The notes beneath the pieces are model-generated. The model did not search any database. It was not told the DNA's origin and was given only the letters and a program-made list of their open reading frames with translations. From contig JALOMK010000111.1 of assembly GCA_025455505.1 (NCBI GenBank), forward strand, positions 1 through 7,249: DNA of 7,249 nucleotides, given 5' to 3'. Source of the stretch: Bacteroidales bacterium (GTDB taxonomy: Bacteria; Bacteroidota; Bacteroidia; Bacteroidales; VadinHA17). A program made the translations under genes and the position numbers. This document shows, piece by piece, positions 1 to 6,939 of the stretch; position 1 is the first letter of the stretch; the number at the start of each line of letters is the position of its first letter.

Positions 1-2
1 TG

Positions 3-3000
3 AGCCTGTCAGGACTCTCCGGATCCTCAAAGGCGTTTGTAATATCAGCTGTCTTTCAGAAAACCCAGACTACCCACCTTGTCATCCTGCCCGAGAAAGA
101 GGATGCAGCATACATGTACAACGATCTTTCTGCCCTGGCAGGTGAAGATGCAGTATTCTTCTTCCCCTCAACATACAAGCGCTCGGTTCTCTATGAACAG
201 ACCGAACCTGCAAACATAGTGCTCCGTACCGAAGTCCTGAACCACCTCGCCTCCGGAAAGCGAAAAACAATAATAGTTACCTATCCCGAGTCGCTGATGG
301 AAAAGGTTGTAAGCAGGAAAAACCTGAAAAAGAATACTTTCAATATCAGCAAGGGCGACAGGATCTCGCTCGAGTTCCTGGAAGAGGTGCTGCACGAGTA
401 CAACTTCACAAGAACTGACTTCGTATACGAGCCCGGGCAATATGCAATACGAGGCAGCATAGCCGACCTGTTCTCCTATTCGGCAGACATGCCTTACAGG
501 GTCGACTTCTTCGGCGAGGAAGTCGAATCGATACGGTCGTTCAACACCGACGACCAGCTTTCAGTTGCAACACACAGCCAGATAGCTGTTATCCCGAACA
601 TCCAGGACATATACCTTGAAGAAATATCAGATTCATTCACTGACTTCCTTCCGCCTTCAACCCTCGTATGGATCGAAGACGGGGAATTCATAAAGGAAAA
701 GATCAACGGCATATACCAGCAGACCGTCCAGAGGGAGGAATCAGGGCTGATCTCCGACAAGAAAGCGGCTGTCATGACAGGGCACAGGGTGCTTGACGAC
801 TGCAGGAAATTCAGAACCCTTGAATTCGGGAGAATGCCTGCAGGAGAAGGAGTAAGATTCTCGTTCCGCACTGAACCACAGCCGGTATTCAACAAGAATT
901 TTGAGCTCCTGGCGGGAAAGCTGCTGTCAAACATTTCCGAGGGTTATGAATCGGTAATTGTTTCAGAGAGCGAATCGCAGATCGAGAGGCTCGGTGATAT
1001 ATTTGAGGAGATAAATCCTGAGGCGAGGTTCAGCCCTCTTCTTCTCAACCTGCACGGCGGATTCACCGACCATGATCTTAACCTCTCCGTATTTACAGAC
1101 CACCAGATTTTCGACAGGTACCACAAGTTCAGGATAAGGGGCTACTTCACCAGGAAGGAAAGCATCTCCGTCAGGGAACTCACAGGCCTGAACCCTGGCG
1201 ATTACGTTGTGCATATCGACCACGGAATAGGCAAGTTCGGCGGACTCGAAAAGATAGAGGTCAACGGGAAGATACAGGAGGCAATTAAGCTTGTGTACCG
1301 CGACAATGACATTCTCTACGTAGGAATTCATTCGCTGTACAGGATTTCGAAATACAAGGGAAAAGACAACACCGAGCCGAAAATATATAAGCTGGGCTCG
1401 GGAGCCTGGCAGAAGCTGAAACAGGCAACCAAGGCGCGTGTCAAGGACATTGCAAAAGACCTCATCCTCCTGTATGCCCGCAGGATGGCTTCCCCCGGGT
1501 TTCCGTTCTCACCCGATTCATACCTGCAGAGGGAACTTGAAGCATCCTTCATTTACGAGGACACCCCCGACCAGGTAAAGGCTACCGAAGCCGTCAAGAA
1601 GGACATGGAGGGAGAGCACCCGATGGACAGGCTGATCTGTGGTGATGTCGGCTTCGGGAAGACGGAAGTTGCAATCAGGGCTGCATTCAAGACAGCAACT
1701 GACGGGAAGCAGACTGCCGTGCTTGTACCTACAACGATACTCGCACTGCAGCATTTCAAGACATTCTCGGGCCGCCTCAACGGATTCCCCTGCAAGGTTG
1801 AATACATAAGCAGGCACAGGAAAGCCGCAGATCAGAAAAAGATCCTGGAAGCCCTGGCTGAAGGGAAGATTGACATCATAATAGGCACGCACAGGCTCGT
1901 AGGCCATGATATAAAATTCAAAGACCTGGGGCTCCTTATAATCGATGAAGAGCAGCGCTTCGGGGTGGCTGTGAAGGAAAAACTAAAAAAGCTTAAAGCC
2001 CATGTCGACACACTCACTCTCACTGCCACTCCCATCCCCAGGACCCTGCAGTTTTCGCTGATGGGTGCGCGCGACCTGTCTATTATAAACACCCCTCCGC
2101 CCAACAGGATGCCCATAATGACAGAACTTCACGGATACAATGAGGAAATAATAAAGGAAGGCATAGAATATGAAGTGGCAAGGAACGGCCAGGTATTCTT
2201 CATACACAACAGGGTCGAGAATATCAGGCAGATCGAAGCCCATATCAACAGGATCTGTCCCAAGGTAAGGACAGGGATAGTGCACGGACAAATGGACGGA
2301 ACCCATGTCGAAAATGTGATGTTCGACTTCATACAGGGCGATTACGACGTGCTGCTTGCAACAACCATTATCGAGTCAGGGCTCGACATCCCGAATGCCA
2401 ATACGATCTTTATCAACGATGCACATCATTTCGGTCTTTCAGAGCTGCACCAGCTGAGAGGCCGCGTCGGCAGGTCGAACAGGAAGGCCTTCTGCTACCT
2501 TCTAGCCCCTCCTTTAACGACACTCACCCCTGAAGCCCGCCGCAGGCTTAAGGCTATCGAGGAATTTTCGGAACTCGGAAGCGGCTTCAATATAGCAATG
2601 CAGGATCTTGACATCAGGGGTTCAGGCAACCTGCTCGGTGGCGAACAGAGCGGCTTCATTGCCGATGTAGGCTTCGAGACTTACCAGCGGATTCTTAACG
2701 AGGCTCTCTCCGAACTTCGCGAAGCAGGACTCAGTGAAGCTGCCCCGCAACCATCCGGAAAAAAGGAACCCGGGCCAGGCGAAGGAAGGATATTTGTGAA
2801 CGACTTCCAGGTCGATACAGACCTCGAGATAATGTTCCCTGATGAATATGTTCACAGTATCGCCGAAAGAATACGCCTCTACAAAGAGCTGAATGAGATC
2901 GGCTCGGAAGATCAGCTCCTTGCATTTGAACAAAGGCTTACAGACAGGTTTGGCGCCCTCCCGCAACCGGCTGCTGCACTTCTTGATATTGTAAGGATAA

Positions 3001-3254
3001 AGTGGCTGGCCGTAAGGATTGGCGTTGAGAAGATATTGCTGAAGAATAACCTGCTCATTGCATATTTTGTTTCGGACCAGAAGTCGGCCTTCTACAGCAG
3101 CGCCCTTTTTGTTTCAATAATGAATTACGTAAACCACAGGCAGAAACTGATGACAATGAAGCAAAGCTCCTCCCGGCTGAGCCTTACGATTCCTGAAATA
3201 CGGTCTGTAAGAAGTGCAATAAGGGCGCTTACTGATATTGTAACGGCTGTCTGA
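3..3254 (+). CDS. mfd: Transcription-repair coupling factor Mfd (5' end cut by window edge)
   Basis: Mfd is a cytoplasmic ATP-driven DNA translocase that pushes stalled RNA polymerase off damaged DNA and recruits UvrA for nucleotide excision repair. The frame is open from position 3 and reads into SGLSGSSKAFVIS, typical of the Mfd N-terminal module, so the ATG at 114 is internal; 1083 residues are visible and a few dozen are probably missing (family about 1100-1150). Domains in order: UvrB-like N-terminal module with the YEPGQYAIRGSIADLFSY stretch (about 426-480), RNA polymerase-interacting domain starting with GDYVVHIDHGIGKFGG (from 1197), Walker A GDVGFGKT (1641-1664), DEEQ box DEEQRFG (1944-1964), TATPIPRT (2022-2045) leading into the translocation motif, helicase motif VI QLRGRVGR (2451-2474), and the C-terminal TRCF regulatory domain (about 2796-3200). 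A Gly/Pro/Lys-rich linker precedes the last domain. All key motifs look intact. It ends in TGA at 3252. The identification is very secure. Confidence 0.97.
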   Translation, partial: SLSGLSGSSKAFVISAVFQKTQTTHLVILPEKEDAAYMYNDLSALAGEDAVFFFPSTYKRSVLYEQTEPANIVLRTEVLNHLASGKRKTIIVTYPESLMEKVVSRKNLKKNTFNISKGDRISLEFLEEVLHEYNFTRTDFVYEPGQYAIRGSIADLFSYSADMPYRVDFFGEEVESIRSFNTDDQLSVATHSQIAVIPNIQDIYLEEISDSFTDFLPPSTLVWIEDGEFIKEKINGIYQQTVQREESGLISDKKAAVMTGHRVLDDCRKFRTLEFGRMPAGEGVRFSFRTEPQPVFNKNFELLAGKLLSNISEGYESVIVSESESQIERLGDIFEEINPEARFSPLLLNLHGGFTDHDLNLSVFTDHQIFDRYHKFRIRGYFTRKESISVRELTGLNPGDYVVHIDHGIGKFGGLEKIEVNGKIQEAIKLVYRDNDILYVGIHSLYRISKYKGKDNTEPKIYKLGSGAWQKLKQATKARVKDIAKDLILLYARRMASPGFPFSPDSYLQRELEASFIYEDTPDQVKATEAVKKDMEGEHPMDRLICGDVGFGKTEVAIRAAFKTATDGKQTAVLVPTTILALQHFKTFSGRLNGFPCKVEYISRHRKAADQKKILEALAEGKIDIIIGTHRLVGHDIKFKDLGLLIIDEEQRFGVAVKEKLKKLKAHVDTLTLTATPIPRTLQFSLMGARDLSIINTPPPNRMPIMTELHGYNEEIIKEGIEYEVARNGQVFFIHNRVENIRQIEAHINRICPKVRTGIVHGQMDGTHVENVMFDFIQGDYDVLLATTIIESGLDIPNANTIFINDAHHFGLSELHQLRGRVGRSNRKAFCYLLAPPLTTLTPEARRRLKAIEEFSELGSGFNIAMQDLDIRGSGNLLGGEQSGFIADVGFETYQRILNEALSELREAGLSEAAPQPSGKKEPGPGEGRIFVNDFQVDTDLEIMFPDEYVHSIAERIRLYKELNEIGSEDQLLAFEQRLTDRFGALPQPAAALLDIVRIKWLAVRIGVEKILLKNNLLIAYFVSDQKSAFYSSALFVSIMNYVNHRQKLMTMKQSSSRLSLTIPEIRSVRSAIRALTDIVTAV

Positions 3255-3493
3255 GGAAAAATGGCCCGTCCTTCCCGAGGCATCATTCCGGCAACCTGAT
3301 ACCCCTGCCTTGATCCTCAGCGGACAAATAACTGTAATAACGAATGAGGGATATAATCCTGTCAGACCCGGAATGGAAATGGTCCTGTCGGTACAGCAAC
3401 GGGCAATGAACTGTAAGCAATATTATGCGACAAAGGCCCTTTAGTTAAAACCGGGATCAGGAATATTTCATAATTTTATCGAAACTCAGCACA
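3255..3493. other. Spacer between mfd and coaX
   Basis: No gene is supported here; the only small ATG-initiated frames seen on the plus strand (3261, 12 codons; 3344, 21 codons) look like chance. No strong hairpin with a T-tract follows mfd. A short odd palindrome, AAAGGCCCTTT (3432-3442), lies about 50 bases before coaX. The region probably contains the coaX-cluster promoter, but I could not find a convincing -33/-7 pair. Confidence 0.6.
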
Positions 3494-4216
3494 ATGAACC
3501 TTATAATTGACATTGGCAACTCATCTGTTAAGATCGCTGTTTTTGAGGAAAACAAGCTTGTCACTTCGTTCAGTTCAAGGGAATTCAACTGTGAATCAGT
3601 TGAAAAAAAGCTTGCGCCATTTAAACTTAACAGGGCGATAGTATCAAGTGTCAGGGACCTTCCTGCCTTTGTCCCCGACCTCATGACTGCAGGGATCCCT
3701 GACGTACATATCCTCACTCACAGGTCAAAACTTCCATTCAGTGTTGACTATGACACTCCCGCGACGCTCGGGACCGACAGGATAGCAGCAGCTGCAGGCG
3801 CAGTATGGCACTTCGGATCTGAAAACATGCTTGTAATTGATGCCGGAACCGCCATAACATACGACTTCATTTCCGGCAAATGCCTGAAAGGAGGAAACAT
3901 CTCTCCCGGCATCGATGTAAGGTTCAGGGCCCTTCACAAATTCACAGGCAGGCTGCCTCTGGCTCAACGATCCGAAAAATATTCATTCCCCGGACGAAAC
4001 ACCAATGACGCCATTGTTGCCGGAGTCATAACAGGAGTCACATATGAAATAAATGAGTATATTCGCACGTTTGAAAAGGACCAGGGGCAGGCCAGGATCA
4101 TCCTTACAGGCGGCGACGGCGGGTTCCTCAGGTCGAAAATTGACAATGAAATCACATACATGCCTGATATTGTGCTGTATGGATTAAACTATATCTTGGA
4201 ATACAATGCTGAATAA
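3494..4216 (+). CDS. coaX: Type III pantothenate kinase CoaX
   Basis: CoaX phosphorylates pantothenate with ATP to 4'-phosphopantothenate, the first step of coenzyme A synthesis, in the cytoplasm. The 240 residues match the family's usual length. The ASKHA-fold signatures are present: N-terminal phosphate loop DIGNSSVK (residues 6-13), TLGTDR with catalytic-region Asp95 (91-96), IDAGTAITYD with Asp116 (115-124), GGNISPG (133-139) followed by the ALHKFTGRLP stretch, and TGGDGG near residue 205. Type III enzymes as a family need a monovalent cation, work as dimers and are not feedback-inhibited by CoA. The ATG at 3494 is chosen because the phosphate loop begins five residues in, as is usual. 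No clear Shine-Dalgarno is visible, which is normal for Bacteroidota. Its last 11 bases overlap the start of the next gene, so it is the first gene of an apparent operon. Confidence 0.96.
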   Translation: MNLIIDIGNSSVKIAVFEENKLVTSFSSREFNCESVEKKLAPFKLNRAIVSSVRDLPAFVPDLMTAGIPDVHILTHRSKLPFSVDYDTPATLGTDRIAAAAGAVWHFGSENMLVIDAGTAITYDFISGKCLKGGNISPGIDVRFRALHKFTGRLPLAQRSEKYSFPGRNTNDAIVAGVITGVTYEINEYIRTFEKDQGQARIILTGGDGGFLRSKIDNEITYMPDIVLYGLNYILEYNAE

Positions 4217-5507
4217 ACAGGTAGCGGGTATAATTCTTTTACTGACGATAATATTTATTCCTGCCGGCGGCCAGAAGCTCATAAACTCCCCATATTCAAG
4301 GTTCAATATCGGAGCCCTGGAACCTGTTGCCACCTTCAAAGCCCAGGGCATGGGCGGCGCTTCTGCAGCCTTGCGCGATATCAGTTCAGTATTCTATACA
4401 AATCCCGCATCATACAGCAGTTTTGACACAACATCATTCATATTCGATTTCGGATTTGACTATGGCATGAATTACATGTCAGATTCGAAGGAATCATATT
4501 TCTCCGACGACCTGAATTATGACCACCTGATAATGGGATTCCCCATTATGAAAGGCTGGGGTGTAACGGCAGGAGTTGTCCCGGTTAGCAACGGATATTA
4601 CAGGATTTACAACACTGTCCTGAACGGAGATCCCGATTATGACGCTATAACAGGACCTTACACATCACTTCATGCAGGCGAAGGCAGCTACAATAATTTC
4701 ATACTCGGCACCGGATTTAAGGTATTCAAAAACCTGTCTCTTGGCATCAATATGAAAGTGATGTTCGGCACCCTTGAGAGAAAGTATGATGTGACATTCG
4801 GCGACTATTTCACGACCTTCCACAATAACACTGTTGAATCATCGCAGATCAGCGGCATCAATTTCGATTACGGGCTTCAATACACTGCTGTCATCAAAAA
4901 GGATGCATTCTTCAATGCAGGTTTCTCCTACACTCCCGGGCATGAATATAACCTGAATTACAGCAGGTTTTCGTACAAGTCGACAGGCTACGGGTCGGTC
5001 GACACGGTTACTTACGTCAGCGATGAGAATGAAAAAGCATTTATCCCTGCCGCGTTGAGGGCAGGGGTGGCTTTCGGCAAAATAAACAAATTCACTGTTG
5101 CCTTCGACTATTCCTCGGCTGACTGGTCGGAACTCAGCATGCCCGGCCCCGGAGGTTATGCTGCCGATACCCGTACATACAGCCTTGGCCTCGAGTACAT
5201 ACCTGAAAAGTATTCGAACTTCAGCTTTTTCAGGAGAGTCGAATACAGGGCGGGAGCTCATTTCGGTGACAACTATGTGTTTGTTGAAGGAGAACAGGTG
5301 AAGGAACTAGGGGCCAGCTTCGGACTGGGAATTCCCATGGGGCTTTCGCTTACTGACAAAAGATCGCTTTCGAGAACCAACTTTGTCTTTGACTATACCC
5401 GGAGATACGGATCGGAATCAGGCAGCCTCCATACTGAAAATATTTTTACTTTCGGCCTGAGCCTGAATTTCTACGATTTCTGGTTCGTCAAGCGCAAGTA
5501 CGACTGA
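4206..5507 (+). CDS. Outer-membrane beta-barrel protein, FadL/OMPP1-like, function unknown
   Basis: A 433-residue protein with a Sec signal peptide (Lys4, hydrophobic core about 6-18, likely cleavage around Gly21-Gly22/Gln23). After it comes a FadL-family-like N-terminal pattern: AQGMGGASAAL (46-56), then an aromatic strand ending in NPAS (66-69). The rest is dominated by alternating aromatic/polar strands with Gly, Tyr and Asn turns, and the C-terminus (SLNFYDFWFVKRKYD) looks like a last barrel strand plus a short charged tail. FadL-type proteins carry hydrophobic compounds across the outer membrane; the substrate here is unknown. The start overlaps coaX by 11 bases in another frame, with a weak GGA at 4198-4200, suggesting translational coupling. 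The gene ends in adjacent in-frame stops TGA-TAA (5505-5510). From memory, a gene like this commonly lies between coaX and lptC in Bacteroidota. The CDS is secure, the barrel likely, and the FadL assignment tentative. Confidence 0.88.
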   Translation: MLNKQVAGIILLLTIIFIPAGGQKLINSPYSRFNIGALEPVATFKAQGMGGASAALRDISSVFYTNPASYSSFDTTSFIFDFGFDYGMNYMSDSKESYFSDDLNYDHLIMGFPIMKGWGVTAGVVPVSNGYYRIYNTVLNGDPDYDAITGPYTSLHAGEGSYNNFILGTGFKVFKNLSLGINMKVMFGTLERKYDVTFGDYFTTFHNNTVESSQISGINFDYGLQYTAVIKKDAFFNAGFSYTPGHEYNLNYSRFSYKSTGYGSVDTVTYVSDENEKAFIPAALRAGVAFGKINKFTVAFDYSSADWSELSMPGPGGYAADTRTYSLGLEYIPEKYSNFSFFRRVEYRAGAHFGDNYVFVEGEQVKELGASFGLGIPMGLSLTDKRSLSRTNFVFDYTRRYGSESGSLHTENIFTFGLSLNFYDFWFVKRKYD

Positions 5508-5512
5508 TAAAA

Positions 5513-6070
5513 ATGAAAGCCGCGCGGCTCCTTTTACTTGCTCCTGCCTTGATAATGGCATTATTTTTCGCATCATGCGACAAAAAAGTTGACGTTATCC
5601 CTGTATCGGATATACAGAATCTGCCATCATCTTCGACAAGGAACCTGAACCTTGTTCTTAACGATTCCGGACTTGTTCAGCTTACAATGACGGCGCCTCT
5701 TCTCGAACAGTATGAAAATACTGAAAATCCCTGGTCGGAATTCAGGGAAGGAATTGTTGTTACATTCTTCGACGGAAAAAGGGACGCGCAGGGAGTAGTG
5801 AAGTCGAAATATGCGAAATACCTGCACACTGAAAAGATATGGGAATTAAAGGACAGTGTAGAGGTAGTCGACAACAAGAACGTGAAGCTCGAGACTGAGC
5901 TTCTTTACTGGAGCCAGGAGAAGGATATGATCTACACCGACAGGTTTGTTAAGCTTACTGATGAGGACCAGATAATGACAGGGATGGGCTTTGAGTCTGA
6001 TTCACACCTGAGGGTAAAGAAGATTAAAAAGGTCTGGGCCATAATCTATCTCAGCGAGGAAACTGAATAA
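5513..6070 (+). CDS. lptC: LPS export ABC transporter periplasmic protein LptC (lipoprotein form)
   Basis: LptC links the inner-membrane LptB2FG transporter to the periplasmic LptA bridge that carries lipopolysaccharide to the outer membrane. The 185 residues are close to the E. coli length (191). The N-terminus is a lipoprotein signal: Lys2/Arg5, hydrophobic segment 6-19, lipobox FASC with Cys22. The mature part has the repeated beta-strand pattern of the OstA/LptC fold, with family-like stretches around Gly94-Ala101 (GVVKSKYA), Trp110-Val119, LETELLYWSQ (126-135), IYTDRFVKLT (140-149) and GMGFESD (157-163). E. coli LptC uses a transmembrane helix instead of a lipid anchor. Asp23 occupies the +2 position, which in enterobacteria keeps lipoproteins in the inner membrane and would suit this role. 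The gene starts 5 bases after the preceding stop, with an A-rich leader instead of a Shine-Dalgarno, so it is very likely in the same operon as coaX. Confidence 0.9.
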   Translation: MKAARLLLLAPALIMALFFASCDKKVDVIPVSDIQNLPSSSTRNLNLVLNDSGLVQLTMTAPLLEQYENTENPWSEFREGIVVTFFDGKRDAQGVVKSKYAKYLHTEKIWELKDSVEVVDNKNVKLETELLYWSQEKDMIYTDRFVKLTDEDQIMTGMGFESDSHLRVKKIKKVWAIIYLSEETE

Positions 6071-6082
6071 AGCCTCTGCATC

Positions 6083-6122
6083 ATTCAATTCCCCTCCCCG
6101 GAGAGGCCAGGGGTGGGTGAAT
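6083..6122. repeat. Imperfect inverted repeat, C-rich arm and G-rich arm, between convergent genes
   Basis: A C-rich arm (6091-6099) faces a G-rich arm (6110-6117), flanked by ATTCA (6083-6087) and its complement TGAAT (6118-6122). Folding gives an interrupted stem with mismatches and a 3-base bulge, without a run of T after it. It may help end transcription of lptC and of the facing minus-strand gene, but it is not a classic terminator. From memory, C-rich/G-rich elements of this look recur between genes in Bacteroidota genomes. Confidence 0.5.
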
Positions 6123-6123
6123 A

Positions 6124-6151
6124 ATGACGAACGACTAACGACGTACGACGC
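6124..6151. repeat. Short tandem run of 7-base ACGACNN units
   Basis: Consecutive heptamers read ATGACGA, ACGACTA, ACGACGT, ACGACGC and then run into ACGG. Three units share ACGAC exactly and the first is a degenerate copy. The tract is noncoding, lying between lptC and the convergent minus-strand gene. Its function is unknown. Confidence 0.55.
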
Positions 6152-6191
6152 ACGGTATGCGTTATGAGGAAAGCGGTTAGTTAATGGATTG

Positions 6192-6851
6192 CTACCTGTT
6201 TATTTCGTTGCAGTAGCGGGCCAGTTTCAGCAGGTCCTCATTCCGGGAGAAATCAATGGAGTTTTTCTTAAAGAAGTCCTTAAGTTCGCTCTCCTTAGCG
6301 GGAAACAGCTTTAATAACTGTCGCTCCCCTGTAAACTTCCTGAATTCGGAATCTATCCTTACCCAGTTTACATTCTCATGCACAACCTTTACGTTGTCAG
6401 GCATTTCGAGTGACCTCACCTGGTTCCCGGCAGTCATATTGTTATAAGTTTCCCTTGTATTTACCTGCGATGTCATGCCATAGGCTGTGGCTGTACCTTC
6501 CTGCGTGAATTTGCTCTTATGCTGTATGAAGAATGAATACTTATCGTTCAGCACAACTTCATAAAACACCTTTCCTGCAGGAACAAATATCCTTGCGGAG
6601 ATCAGAATTGTATCAACCGAGTTAATGTTCTCCAGGGCCATGTATGCCCCTTTATTTACGAAAATCATTTCTTCGTCGACAACATTATAGTTAAGCATTG
6701 CGGAGTAGTTATCGCCGCTTTTCATCTTCACTACACCTTTAACGAAAGCAGGAAATACAAACTGGGGAAGTGCCTTGTCTGACTGGGCAGAGAGGCCGGT
6801 GGAAACTGCAAAAACTGCGAGAAATACTGTTATTTTTATTAAGGTTTTCAT
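6192..6851 (-). CDS. Secreted protein of unknown function
   Basis: A 219-residue protein with a clear Sec signal peptide: Lys2/Lys6, hydrophobic core 7-20, and a probable cleavage in LSAQS (Ala22/Gln23), the Ala-Gln type common in Bacteroidota. No Cys is available for lipidation at that point, so it is probably free in the periplasm or exported. The mature part starts with a beta-rich half (VKGVVKMKSGDNYSAMLNYN, then a DTILIS-ARIFVPAGKVFYEV segment), has a Thr/Asn-rich middle with AYGMTSQ, and ends in a basic, probably helical tail (FPAKESELKDFFKKNSIDFS onward). I recall similar unnamed secreted proteins in Bacteroidota but cannot assign a function. The start at 6851 is fixed by the signal peptide; the stop is TAG. 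The gene appears to be transcribed alone, from a TAnnTTTG element about 30 bases upstream, and faces lptC. Confidence 0.87.
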   Translation of the reverse strand: MKTLIKITVFLAVFAVSTGLSAQSDKALPQFVFPAFVKGVVKMKSGDNYSAMLNYNVVDEEMIFVNKGAYMALENINSVDTILISARIFVPAGKVFYEVVLNDKYSFFIQHKSKFTQEGTATAYGMTSQVNTRETYNNMTAGNQVRSLEMPDNVKVVHENVNWVRIDSEFRKFTGERQLLKLFPAKESELKDFFKKNSIDFSRNEDLLKLARYCNEINR

Positions 6852-6880
6852 GATCCGGCATTTTACTTTAACGTCTCATG

Positions 6881-6888
6881 CAAAGATA
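6881..6888 (-). promoter_or_regulatory. Bacteroidota -7 promoter element (TATCTTTG) for the secreted-protein gene
   Basis: Read on the minus strand, 6888 to 6881 is TATCTTTG, an exact match to the Bacteroidota consensus TAnnTTTG. Transcription would begin near 6876, giving a leader of about 25 bases before the ATG at 6851. No TTTG/TTG -33 element is seen at the usual spacing, because that position falls inside the hairpin stem. The position and exact match support it; the missing -33 lowers confidence. Confidence 0.5.
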
Positions 6889-6923
6889 AAAAAAGACCGG
6901 CATCACTGCCGGCCTTTTTATAT
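6886..6923. terminator. Bidirectional intrinsic terminator
   Basis: The stem is CCGGCA (6897-6902) with TGCCGG (6907-6912) around a TCAC loop. After one A/C mismatch, G6895-C6914 and five A-T pairs extend it. An A-run (6888-6894) on one side and a T-run (6915-6919) on the other give a U-tract in either direction. In the minus direction it sits about 25 bases after the stop of the incoming right-hand gene, which it most likely terminates. Confidence 0.85.
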
Positions 6924-6939
6924 TAATTCATGTCAGAGA

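Noticed and set aside
494..934. 146-codon minus-strand frame inside mfd
   Set aside because: Antisense to a conserved Mfd domain; no start signal or domain of its own.
3285..3374. ATTCCGG (3285-3291) and CCGGAAT (about 3368-3374) as a long-range hairpin
   Set aside because: Only seven bases match over a loop of more than 70 bases, with no extension of the stem.
3344..3409. 21-codon frame starting at ATG 3344
   Set aside because: It is very short, with no start signal and no recognisable peptide character; likely chance.
3432..3442. Palindrome AAAGGCCCTTT as an operator
   Set aside because: Five-base arms around one base are expected by chance often enough, and there is no second copy nearby.
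3465..3480. TAATTTTA at 3471-3478 as a -7 promoter element for coaX
   Set aside because: It has one mismatch to TAnnTTTG at the key last position, no TTG at the -33 spacing, and would leave a leader of only about 10 bases.
4839..5261. 140-codon open frame on the minus strand inside the barrel gene
   Set aside because: It lies wholly within a well-supported plus-strand gene and its translation has no recognisable domain; a shadow frame.
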